Shown here in pieces: positions 28,401 through 36,040 of a DNA stretch of 64,000 bases. The stretch lies in NCBI GenBank assembly GCA_022575985.1, contig JAKSXM010000080.1:62001-126000 (forward strand). Direction: 5' to 3'. The stretch comes from Anagrus nilaparvatae. Taxonomy: Eukaryota > Arthropoda > Insecta > Hymenoptera > Mymaridae. Every line of letters starts with the position of its first letter. The first letter of the stretch is position 1. Both the position numbers and the translations under genes were made by a program. The notes under the pieces were generated by a model, which had not been told where the DNA came from, did not search any database, and saw only the letters and a list, made by a program, of their open reading frames with translations.

Positions 28401-29391
28401 CAAAAAAATTAAAACATTTTCGAAAAATTAGTAAATTTTCAAAAAAATTTGTAAATATTCGAAAAAAATCGTAAATTTACTAAATTTAGTATATTAACAA
28501 AAAATTCGAGTATTCTCGATTTTTTTTTGTGAATTCTCAAGAAAAATTGATAATTTACAATTTTTTTTCGAAAATTTACAAAAAATAGTTGTAAATTTAC
28601 GAAAAATAGTTGTGAATTTACAACTTTTTTCGTAAATTCACAAAAAAAAAATCGAACATTCTCGAATTTTTTGTTAATATATAGGTACTAAATTTAGTAA
28701 ATCTACGATTTTTATCGAATATTTACAAAATTTTTTTAAAATTCACTAATTTTTCGAAAAAATTCTATTTTTTTTTGTAAATCTAAGGAAGTTACTTTTT
28801 ACAGTGTAACAAAAACCTAAAATTTTAATAAAACAATTTTTTATTTCAGACAGCGAATACCTAACAGAAGTCCAATTAATCCCCGAAGAAAATTTCTATT
28901 ACCTAAATTTACAATCATCAACATTATACTACGAAAACGTAATACCAATGTGGAAAAGTATAAAAAATGGTAATTTAAAATTAATAAATTCTGCCATTAT
29001 AAAATTTTCACGTCATTTATCATTATCAGAACCATTAAAAATAATATCAGGTACAATTGGTACATTAAAATTAAATAATTTTTATAACCAAATAAAAGAC
29101 ATTTACTTAAAATCAAATAATTCAGAATCATTAAATATACCAGTACCACATATTGTATTTAAGTACATTTTCAACGATCAAACAAATAAAGGAATTGTTT
29201 TTTTAATTATTAATAATCCATTTATTAATAAAATATCGTTAAATTCTTTGTTGTGTAAACCAATTGAGTATTGTACTAGTTTGTATCCACAATTTTTGAA
29301 TTTTGAAAAAGGTTTTACTTATTGTTGTTCTGTTGAAGATTTTAAGAAATCTTTTTGTAATAAAAGATATTATGATTCTAATTATTGTTAG
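10445..29391 (+). CDS. Secreted endonuclease_NS (insect dsRNase-like) protein with altered active site; three exons
   Basis: Exons 10445-10508, 10565-11221 and 28850-29391 total 1263 nt and give 420 aa. Phases agree at both junctions (phase 1 twice) and donors are GTACGT and GTATGT. The start at 10445 gives a hydrophobic signal peptide (residues 1 to about 22) followed by KKCEIP, as in secreted insect dsRNases. Residues about 180-235 match the family region before the active site. Exon 3 matches the core: YLTEVQL, ENVIPMW, SGTIGTL, IPVPHIVFKYI, NKGIVFLIINNPF and a Cys-rich tail. Where active members have RGH (catalytic His), residues 247-249 read Glu-Val-Gln. The metal-ligand Asn appears kept (Asn270), but the usual Pro-Gln after it is Pro-Met. 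It is probably a secreted non-catalytic homologue. A poly(A) signal AATAAA lies at 29495-29500. The family call rests on recalled motifs. Confidence 0.8.
11943..12095 (+). repeat. Fragment of the 155-bp tandem-repeat family with a 53-bp direct repeat
   Basis: The first 53 bp (GCTGCCAAGTAATTGGCACT onward, then ATGGTTCCTCATTA) recur in the same orientation at 18957-19010 with one early mismatch. They are followed by one unit of the array expanded at 21.59-22.76 kb ('GATAATTCTAGATATTAGTA', 'TTAAGTACTACGTCC'). Confidence 0.7.
12554..12933 (+). mobile_element. R1-clade retrotransposon endonuclease fragment, part 1
   Basis: Plus-strand frame reading NARALEWGMPTINPRGRKVL, then SIPDIIFETEG, DWRVMDG and GSDHKYITFEV: the C-terminal half of an R1-type AP endonuclease (GDFNA...SDH). 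It begins abruptly at the Asn-Ala of the GDFNA box and is cut at 12933 by a palindromic element. The same coding strand resumes at 16318. It is clearly less AT-rich than its surroundings. Dead fragment. Confidence 0.85.
12934..16317. mobile_element. Foldback-like palindromic element interrupting the R1 fragment
   Basis: Long inverted repeat with ends CACCTGAAGATAAAGACGTC and its complement at 16298-16317. The arms are about 12934-14335 and 14735-16317, with a spacer of about 400 bp. Subterminal short repeats of the type GACGTCTTTT / CACATCCTAAATCACGTC occur in both arms. Paired landmarks include the TTGTGAGCAAGAT blocks near 13880 and 15190, and near 14040 and 15020. The right arm is longer because of insertion/deletion differences. 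No transposase is seen. No target-site duplication is evident: flanks are ACT on the left and GGA on the right. Confidence 0.8.
16318..16381 (+). mobile_element. R1 fragment, part 2 (continues after the palindrome)
   Basis: The frame starting at 16318 reads GSPREAEILVKKVTSLLRGACDL, the linker between endonuclease and RT seen in R1-type elements. It follows the plus-strand endonuclease fragment ending at 12933. It stops where the minisatellite begins. Confidence 0.65.
16382..18953. repeat. Minisatellite, 46-48-bp unit, about 54 copies
   Basis: Tandem units of the form ATATCAACTATAAGATTTAT, then TGCAATCGGCATGA, then an A/T linker. The unit is 48 bp when the linker is 'TAATAAAAAAA' and 46 bp with 'AAATTAAAAAA'. 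Variant units ('CAATCAACATGAAAA', 'TACATTCGGC') recur in blocks, which indicates higher-order duplication. Since 48 is divisible by three, units stay open in frame on both strands and produce spurious ORFs. Confidence 0.95.
18954..19010 (+). repeat. Second copy of the 53-bp direct repeat
   Basis: Same sequence as about 11943-12000 (GCTGCCAAGTAATTGGCACT, then ATGGTTCCTCATTAGCAATA), directly after the last minisatellite unit. The two copies bracket a 7-kb block. Confidence 0.75.
19060..20870. mobile_element. Diverged inverted-repeat element
   Basis: The stretch at about 19075-19195, containing TTTGTTCCACCCC and GCAAAAACGTG, is mirrored at about 20735-20860 (CACGTTTTTATGC, then GGGGTGGAACAAA). 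Arms are diverged and about 120 bp. The interior is AT-rich with no recognisable protein; a 96-codon frame at 20466-20756 has no recognisable domain. Confidence 0.55.
20994..21475. mobile_element. MITE with GGGGTCGTTCAAAAAAAACG termini
   Basis: Left end GGGGTCGTTCAAAAAAAACG at 20994 and its complement ending at 21475. TTT lies on both sides, a possible 3-bp duplication that would fit PIF/Harbinger-type MITEs, but this is weak. Inside, 21140-21290 is an arm of the CACGGTAG family (see 57931-60088), so one element was inserted in another. Confidence 0.75.
21140..21290 (-). mobile_element. Solo terminal arm of the CACGGTAG inverted-repeat family
   Basis: Contains TTTTAGCTTTTG, TTAAACCAGTTTTGGTTGAA and the end CAAAGCAGCCCTACCGTG, which match the right arm of the element at 57931-60088. 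The opposite arm is not seen nearby. Confidence 0.7.
21590..22845 (+). repeat. Tandem array, about 155-bp unit, eight diverged copies
   Basis: Each unit has 'ACGATA(A/T)TTCTA', then 'TAGTACTTTCATGGAAA', then 'A(A/G)GTACTACGTCC', then A/T filler. The GTACTT landmarks fall near 21620, 21778, 21936, 22090, 22231, 22388, 22542 and 22717. Non-coding. Confidence 0.85.
22851..22917. repeat. (ACGT)n and (CA)n microsatellite
   Basis: Run of CATACGTACGTACATG-type repeats followed by ACACTCACACACACACAC, at the end of the 155-bp array. Confidence 0.9.
22985..23040. repeat. Hairpin end of the array-bearing repeat family
   Basis: GGTTCCTCAATGAGGAACC is a short perfect hairpin. It shares ATGGTTCCTCA with the 53-bp direct repeats at 11.9 and 18.9 kb and may be a terminus of the same dispersed element. 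Confidence 0.45.
23041..23833. other. AT-rich intronic DNA
   Basis: No gene seen. A less AT-rich patch lies at about 23360-23470. This is part of intron 2 of the nuclease-like gene. Confidence 0.5.
23834..23980 (-). pseudogene. Relic of a small secreted peptide gene (copy D)
   Basis: Minus-strand ATG at 23980-23978. The first codons give MFKIILIFSLVLV, matching the signal peptide of the two intact six-cysteine copies. The sequence upstream to about 24200 matches their 5' flanks. After the signal start, similarity is lost. The following sequence resembles the core of the palindromic repeats at 39.8 and 42.9 kb (GTAAACTGCAATTTT...), so a repeat appears to have replaced the rest. The frame runs 48 codons with only two cysteines. 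Confidence 0.55.
24211..25700. other. AT-rich intronic DNA without recognised genes
   Basis: Small open frames (24606-24815, 25438-25689 on +) show no recognised domain. A poly-T run lies at about 25065-25088. Confidence 0.5.
25705..26335. mobile_element. Diverged inverted-repeat element
   Basis: 25725-25830 (AAAACTTTACGTTTTC, ATGATCCGTTCGAAAAAATT, GCAAATCATAAAAATTTGCT) is mirrored at 26240-26315 with a few mismatches. Weaker pairing extends outward to about 25690 and 26430 (AACTGTTCC / GGAACAGTT). The core is AT-rich. No coding. Confidence 0.65.
27275..27565 (-). CDS. Small secreted six-cysteine (knottin-like) peptide, copy A
   Basis: Two exons on the minus strand, 27565-27470 and 27394-27275, with a 75-nt GT-AG intron in phase 0, give 71 aa. 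Residues 1-21 form a clear signal peptide (MFKAILFFSLLFVIFNITIA). The mature part is basic, with cysteines at 26, 33, 39, 40, 47 and 60. The pattern C-x6-C-x5-CC-x6-C-x12-C has the order of inhibitor-cystine-knot folds and resembles polydnavirus or teratocyte cys-motif proteins, though orthology is not shown. The intron falls just before Cys2. The gene is antisense inside intron 2 of the nuclease-like gene. Its role is unknown; a secreted effector, antimicrobial or venom-type peptide are all possible. Conservation of splice sites and cysteines with copy B supports a real gene. Confidence 0.75.
27625..27650 (-). promoter_or_regulatory. Putative TATA box of six-cysteine gene A
   Basis: AATATAAAG on the minus strand at 27635-27627, about 65 nt upstream of the start codon. 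The block TTCAATATAAA is kept at the same relative place in copy B (about 33040-33050) and in relic D (about 24055-24065). Confidence 0.45.
28371..28807. mobile_element. Palindromic MITE just upstream of nuclease-like exon 3
   Basis: Ends ACACTGTAAAAAGTAACTT (28371-28389) and its complement ending at 28807. The interior is almost wholly self-complementary and rich in GTAAATTTAC / TTTTCGA motifs. It has no coding capacity. It ends 42 bp before the splice acceptor at 28849. Confidence 0.85.
28850..29391 (+). CDS. Third exon of the nuclease-like gene (core and C terminus)
   Basis: The acceptor TTTATTTCAG ends at 28849. The first two bases complete the Asp codon begun by G at 11221, and the frame stays open to TAG at 29389-29391. 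The exon encodes residues 241-420, including the altered active-site stretch YLTEVQL and seven cysteines in the C-terminal third. It starts 42 bp after a palindromic MITE. Confidence 0.85.
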
Positions 29392-29494
29392 ATTTTTTAG
29401 AGAAATACTAGATTTTTGTGTTCATGAATTTTAATTTCAAATTTAATGTTTTTACAGGACTAATTACTCCATGTACTATAATTATATTGTAACA

Positions 29495-29500
29495 AATAAA
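29495..29500 (+). promoter_or_regulatory. Poly(A) signal of the nuclease-like gene
   Basis: AATAAA about 104 nt after the stop codon, the first canonical hexamer seen downstream. Confidence 0.6.
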
Positions 29501-31760
29501 TTATTTTAACATATTTCTGACTGAATTAGTACTTCCTCTTACATAATACTAATAGACCTTGTTTAAAATAATGCATAAACCAAACTTCTATTATTTTAAA
29601 AATTTATCCTTGCAAAAATAAAAAAGGAAGAAAAAAATTACATAAACAATAGTTTTTATATAATTTATAAAAAATATTAAAAATAAAAAGTTTACAAAAT
29701 AAAAAAAAAAACGATAATTTTAACTTTTGGAATTTAAGGTGTCAATTTCTTTATAAGCATTAGCCTCGTTTCCTTCCTAACAAGCTCAGGGACTATAAGA
29801 AGTTCTTGAGAAGTTCCGGTTCTTGTTTTATCTATCTTTATAGTATAAAACTTAAACATGTTAGCTTCGTATTTCATGCTAGGGTATAAGAAGCAACTAC
29901 GTGGGCGTTCTGTACAGTAAAGATTCGCATCATATATACATCAACCAGTTTTCTTCTTTATAGTCCAACGATGTACATGTACATTTTAAATGTCTTTAAC
30001 TTTATTTTTTATGATCTTGTATATATACTTTTAGCGCAATAAATAGATAAAAATTTAATGATGAATAATTTGAGCTTTGCAAGCGCAGGATGACGCAAGT
30101 TAAAACGTTATTTAGGTTAAATAATGCAATTGGTATTGATGAAATATTTATAGGATTTTTTAAAAATGATTTAAACAATTTTTGGAAATTTTAGACAGTG
30201 TTTTGTTTTATCATATTATTTCAGATTTTAGCTATCGTTACAAAAGGACTTTTGCATTTCAAAAATTTTATGCAACTAAACAGACAAGAAATTTTAAGTA
30301 CTGATGATTAAAAAAAACTCGTAGATTAGCGAAGATTAATTTGAATCGTAAAACTTTTTAATATAGAAGCGCTTATAAAATGTCCCCAATAAAAAATAAT
30401 GCTGCACAGCGAAGCGCATATGCCACGCTTCATATGATTTAAACTAAAAACATCCTAATTGAGGTACATGTCTTGGACGATACCCCTGATCTTGATGCAT
30501 TAGAACAAAGAAGAAAAAGAATGAATGATTACATACTGCTCTAAATACCGGCAAATGTAATTCGTTCTTGGTGCATGATTTAAAACAAACCCTTAAACTA
30601 CTTGGGTCAAATCACAGTTTTATAATTGTTTTTTGAAAGCAGATAAGGAAAAGGACTACTGTAGGTTCTTTCGGTCGCTGATTATTCACTCTTCAGTTTG
30701 AAAAATATACGCACCTTTTTAGGAGTGTTTTGGAAATTTTCACAAACTAATATAATACCGTACTAATATAGACCTAATATTCGTTCTTAAAATTGCTGAC
30801 CATTAATTTTAAGGTACAGCACTCGAAACATTCATCCCAGAACTCACATCAGTAAAACTAACTCATTTTAGGGGTGATTTTGCAAGTTTAAAAAATATTT
30901 AGTAGTTCAAAACTTGACATGATTAGAAAAGTTACAAAATTAACTCTGGGGTTTTTGCGAACTAAAAAGAATTCTGAAAATTTTTCGCATCTAGGATATC
31001 CTGAAACGAAACACGTATAAAGTAAGCTAAATCTCGTAACAATTTTGGAAAATTTGCTAAACATCCCTACAGAAGGAATGTATTTTACGAATTTAAGGAT
31101 GTTTCCCCCATTTCCCACATGCTTGACTACTAGTTTCGTATTCAGCAATCCAAAAAACCTGCATTAAACCTTTTCAAAAGTCAACCACTCTCCCCGATGG
31201 GGACTGTAGTAAACTTCCAGAATTAAAAATGTCCAAGTTTGAGGTCAAGGTCCTAAAAATGCACTGCACTGCAAGAGAGACCGAAGGAATCATTTAAGGT
31301 ATTACTAACCATTTAAAACCATGGCACTTTTCCAACGATTGAAAATATCGATCGATGAATCTCACCCTCAAAAGTGAAAACTCCTTGGTTGATCTAAACG
31401 TAAATTGTCATTTTTGAATCTTGCCAGCTCTTGGAAAATTGTCAAAGAAACTTTTAAAGCTCAGAATAAAAAACAAAATTATTACTAATGACAACAAAAA
31501 CAGTAAAAGACATTTTAATTTTACGCTTAATTGAAGTGTAGCAGACGCTGTTGTATAAAGAAGCTGATATAAGAAAGGGCGACATAGTTTTTTTTAAATT
31601 TTAATTTAACAATTATTAATTCAACAAGAATGCGTAATTTTATACAAACTTAATGTAAAATGTATTCAATCATAAAAATAATTAAAAATGTAAAGCTTTT
31701 ACAATAGGGGGGGGGGGGGGACTTGGATGCTGCCCTAAAAATTCTTCGCCGACTGCTATA
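29501..31760. other. Region downstream of the nuclease-like gene, no gene recognised
   Basis: Includes a less AT-rich stretch at 30390-30640 and 30890-31450. A short frame near 30455-30543 (+) reads EVHVLDDTPDLDALEQRRKR before a stop. It looks protein-like but is too short to assign. A poly-G run lies at about 31708-31720. Confidence 0.45.
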
Positions 31761-31769
31761 TCCGCCTTA

Positions 31770-31905
31770 AACTACAAAAATTTTACATTATTTGCTTGTT
31801 TTAAATGTTTTGACTACACAAGCAGGTTTTTAGGCCAGAAAAACGATTACAATTCTTGTTTTTTACAGCAAGGAACATTTTTGAGCACAAATAGCCTTTC
31901 ATTAA
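31770..31905 (-). pseudogene. Degenerate six-cysteine peptide gene (copy C)
   Basis: The minus strand carries the end of exon 1 (GCTNNNTGTGCTCAAAA) joined directly to the exon 2 motif (AATGTTCCTTGCTGTAAA), without the intron. It then runs into stops and frameshifts before the shared tail ACAAGCAAATAATG. No start codon or signal peptide is present. It lies next to the second segmental duplication. Confidence 0.65.
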
Positions 31906-32693
31906 AAATAAAAAAAAATTATACAAAACTGAATTACTACACTTGAATTTTGATTACATAATGTTTATTATTTAGGTATGTGACTTATCCTTGCACAAAC
32001 AGATTTGTAGAATATTTTTTTTCCTATACTTTTGCGCAACAAATGCAAATCAGAGCTGCCAACCCAACGATATGAGTTTTCCAAATAAGCGTCGACTCTA
32101 ATGCCTCACGTGCAGATTGTAAAATCAGCTTTCACAGCGTACATTCTCAGTTGAATCTACCAGGTCTTTTTCAAACGCTTTTATAACTATATGTGGTAAA
32201 ATAATCGGGAAATTTTTTTATAGTCTTTCTGTAAGATATTGATAAGAACTTTTTTTATACAAATGCAATCGAACTTAAAATTAAGGTCTAAATTATATTT
32301 CCAAATAGTACTTTTTTACAGATTTTTTTTAAGTTTAATATTAATACCCAAATTAGTACGATTAAATTAATTCCACTCTAACGTAAAATTTTCTGAGGAA
32401 TACAAATCTGAAATCAGATTCCATTTAGTTACCTGACTTGGCGAAAAAATGGAGAATACGGAAAACTTAAAATTTAAGAAAATCTCTGAAAAATATTTTT
32501 ATAACACAGGTTCATTTTTTTATAATCTTAAAAAGTTTTTAAATTTTAAAATAAAGGAATTAGTAAAGTATACAATTAAAAAAATTAAAAGTAATATTCT
32601 TTTTTAACAAATCATGGTCCAACATTATTTATTGCATTTTTTTAAATTGTATAAATACAAAAATTAGTACGATTAATTTACTAAATTTTTACA

Positions 32694-32989
32694 TTATTTG
32701 CTTGTTCTTACACTCAAGTTTACACATGCTCCTTTTGTTGGTGAAAAAAAATGAAAACATGTATCTTCTTTGCTACAGCAAGGAAAATCGTCGCTGCACT
32801 GAAATATATATTTCGAATAGTTAAAGTACAATTTTTTTACAAAAAAAATAATAATAATAATAATAAATTATTTTAAAAAAAAATTTAACTTACTTTTTCT
32901 GAAGTACCAGCACAGGTCACCTGTCCTGCAGCAATAGTAATATTGAATATTACAAGTATCAAAGAAAAAAATAAAACTGCCTTAAACAT
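32694..32989 (-). CDS. Small secreted six-cysteine (knottin-like) peptide, copy B
   Basis: Two exons on the minus strand, 32989-32894 and 32798-32694, with a 95-nt intron (donor GTAAGT, phase 0), give 66 aa. The signal peptide (MFKAVLFFSLILVIFNITIA) is nearly identical to copy A. The mature chain is strongly diverged but keeps cysteines at 26, 33, 39, 40, 46 and 57 (C-x6-C-x5-CC-x5-C-x10-C) and the Phe/Val-Pro before the Cys pair. A kept signal and cysteines with changed loops is the usual pattern of secreted effector or defence peptides. AATAAA on the minus strand lies about 60-66 nt after the stop (32633-32628). Probably functional; target unknown. Confidence 0.75.
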
Positions 32990-33034
32990 TTTGAACAAAA
33001 TTTTTATTTAATAATAAAATTAAACTTCCCTATT

Positions 33035-33052
33035 AGTTATTTATATTGAATT
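33035..33052 (-). promoter_or_regulatory. Putative TATA box of six-cysteine gene B
   Basis: Minus-strand TTCAATATAAATAACT about 50 nt upstream of the start, equivalent to the block upstream of copy A. Confidence 0.45.
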
Positions 33053-33680
33053 TTAAGAGGAAAAAAATTTTTTTATTTGTAAAAAGTCAAGAAATAATTG
33101 TATTTAAATAATTTATCGTAACAATTATATTTTAATTAGAAAATAAAACAATTTGCTGTTGTGTAACTAAAAAAAAAGTGTATTTTAAAAATAAATATGA
33201 TTACATTATTTGTTAAATGTTTCGATAATTTTTTGTTTGCTGACGTATACTGACGTTCGTGGTATCCCAAAAGGCTTCCTAGTGAAGCCTGTGCTGGGGC
33301 AGCATTAGAGCAACTGACTTTAAGATCTTATCATCTGAACAAGGTTTAATTAGTTATTCATTAATAATGTTTGTGACACGGGAAAATCGCAAAAAGCCAA
33401 TGCCAACGACATTTCATAATGTCCGATTTTATTTTAAACACTATGCCGAAAACAGGATCCTGACCAGGCAGCGTATAAACGTTAGCATAATCTCTGTATG
33501 GAAATCCTTTCGTTCGTCTATCCGGATACTACATTAAACTTTGTTTGACTTATGAAAACAAACGTACTGAAATTACACTATGTGGTACGAAGCTTGCTTT
33601 AGTTTTTTAAAATTAAAAAGGGCAATAGAAATTAAGGTTTTACCTTTCATAATTAAAAAGTTTTAAATTTTGAGAAAAAA

Positions 33681-35724
33681 AAAATTGTTTTATAATAAAC
33701 TTTATTATAAAAATAGCAGCGTTAATAAGCTAAGGAAAAAAATTTACAATTAAAAAAAAATATTTAAAAAAATATATCCCACAATCTACCCAAAGTCCCA
33801 AAATGGGTCATAAATCTAATTCAAATTTAAAATAACTAATAAGTTGTCAAGTATTACGATCCATTTACTGTATGTCTTTACCAAACTTTAAAATCTTTTT
33901 AAATAATAATAATAATAACAAACCTAAAAAAAAATGATAAGCTATGCTTCATAAAAAAAATGATCGATATTATATACAATACTGTCTTGAGTTACTTGAA
34001 AATCTTTTTCCAAGTGAATAAAGTGAATCCTTTTGTCTGATATTTACTGTTATTATATATATCAGCATGCCTTAAAAACTTTTATAGATGTTTCCTTGAA
34101 AAAACAAGATAAAATGACAAAATTGAAGAAAACCAGATACCTTATTATATTTTCTTGAAAGCTGCCAACTTCTTTGTAAAAACTTTTTGAGAACCTAGGT
34201 CAAACAAAATTTCTGAATTATTGAATTATCATTATTTAAAGAAATTTTTTAAATAATATGATCTGTTTTGAACACTAAGAGCTCAATATTTAATAGCCAA
34301 AACATAAAAAAACGTTTCCAGTAATTTTTTATTAATCATAAAAGCATATTTTAAAAACCGCATAAAGTTATATTTCTATTCGAGCGAATAAATAAACAAA
34401 TAAAGAAAAAGAAGAAAGAAAAAAAAAAATTTATTCCATACAAGCCATCTGGCATAAATATAAAATTTTTTAATTTGTGCTTTCATCGCGTCGTATGCTC
34501 ACTCTAAAAAAATCCACAATATCTTTTATATATTATAGCAGAGGCTGTTATACTTAAAAAACTTTTTCAAAACTCTCTGCAAAACTTACGCGCGCGTGGC
34601 ATACGAAGTGACATTAAAGTAAAAAAAAAAAGAAAAAAAAAATTTTTTCATCCCTCATAGTAAAACATCCTTTTTTTTTATATTCCCTCATCTAAAAGAG
34701 TTCGCGTGCGATGCTTTTGAAGCTTTCCATGATGTATAGGCTATAGAACATGTATTGTATAGTACCAGCGCTCAGCATGAACGCTACTATAGCATGATGG
34801 ATGGTATTGGTTTTTTTTTTATTCCGTAAGGTAAAAAAGCAATCCCTGTACAGTCGGATACTAACACATATAAAATTTTATACATTGATATATACAGTAT
34901 ACTGGATTTTCTCGCACATCCTCCATCAGCTGCAATTCTGAAGCCTTTTTTTTTTTTTACTGATCCTGTATTATACAATACAGTAGCAATACGCGTACAG
35001 ATATTATTTTTTTACCCTCGTATCCGTTTATATTTTTTTATATTTACCTCGCTTACTGGACTTGACTTTTTTCAATTTTTTTTTTTTTTCATTTATTGCA
35101 CAAGTTTTTCCTTTTATACCAGATATCCATTTTTATATATTTTTTTTCTCGATATAGTCTCATTTTCAACGCTATATAGAATGTTATCTACGCTTTTTAC
35201 GTATATATATACCTATTTTTGCATATATTATGGTATGTATTTTGGTATTAAAGTAAAAACATTTTGTATATAAAGTTAAATGATACTCAAGTACTATAAC
35301 ACTCGATTTGCCTATACCTATATATATTTATATATATATACTAAAACTAATAGTATCTTTAGTAAGGCTGTTTTTGACTTTTAACGAAGCATTTTGTACT
35401 TTCTTGCAGAATATATAAAGTTTTGCTCCTTTTTAGTACTATAGCTTAGCATTTGACACATATGCTACTCTGGTTCTTCTAAGTGTTTAATGTTTAGGTG
35501 TATGTGTGAACAAATTTTATGCTTAAGGATTATGGCTGGTTATTGTATGTATAAGACCAAGAAACATTTCCATTAAAATTTATAATGGTATTTCCTATGG
35601 TTATCTAGAAATTTTTGTATTTTGGGAATTGGATTAATGTAATTTTGTGAGGCTTGCTAAACTCATACTGATTAATTTTTGTTCACTGTACAAAACGGTA
35701 CAGGATATTCATTTTAAAAAGTTA
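33681..35724. other. AT-rich non-coding DNA
   Basis: No gene recognised. 34590-35000 is unusual, with mixed-composition stretches and short TA/T-rich runs, and may belong to an intron or regulatory region of a gene outside the window. Confidence 0.4.
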
Positions 35725-35729
35725 AAAAC

Positions 35730-36040
35730 TAACATTAACATGGAACATGTTCATAGAGAGGGTACCCGAAAAAATCACTTTCAGCGTGGGAGTGGAGGTG
35801 AAAATGTGAAGTCTTTAGGGAAGGGGGGTCAAATGGACTTAAAATATTTTCGCTTTAGGAGCTTCTAGGCACCATAGAATACTTTAGGCTTATGGACTTA
35901 ATTTAATTTCAATTTAGGGACTTTTATGATATAAATGATAAAACATTTTGATTTTAAAACCAGAATGTTAAAACTATTATAAGTGAACATGTTCCATGCT
36001 TGCTGGTTGTGTGAACTCACAAACCATTTATAAGTTTTTT
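35730..36040 (-). repeat. Dispersed repeat, 'TCTAAGTCCCTAAAT' family, copy 2
   Basis: Bounded by AACATGGAACATGTTC at about 35738 and GAACATGTTCCATGC at about 35988, then 'GGTTGTGTGAACTCACAAACC'-like sequence. In reverse orientation this matches 58815-59090 (ACCGGTTTGTG, CACAACC, GAGCATGGAACA). Confidence 0.7.

Larger units (their letters stand above)
31930..33680 (-). repeat. Segmental duplication, copy 2 (carries six-cysteine gene B)
   Basis: Counterpart of 26820-28330 in the same orientation, with small indels and one extra stretch of about 250 bp near 32280-32640. It lies on the other side of the last nuclease exon. Confidence 0.85.

Noticed and set aside
30455..30545. Short protein-like frame EVHVLDDTPDLDALEQ
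   Set aside because: Only about 30 codons before a stop, with no conserved neighbours. It could be a transposon relic but cannot be assigned.
23834..32989. Proviral polydnavirus segment
   Set aside because: Cysteine order and short signal exons recall cys-motif genes, but no segment-end motif, virulence gene cluster or circle boundary is seen. The presence of a host nuclease-like gene also argues against it.
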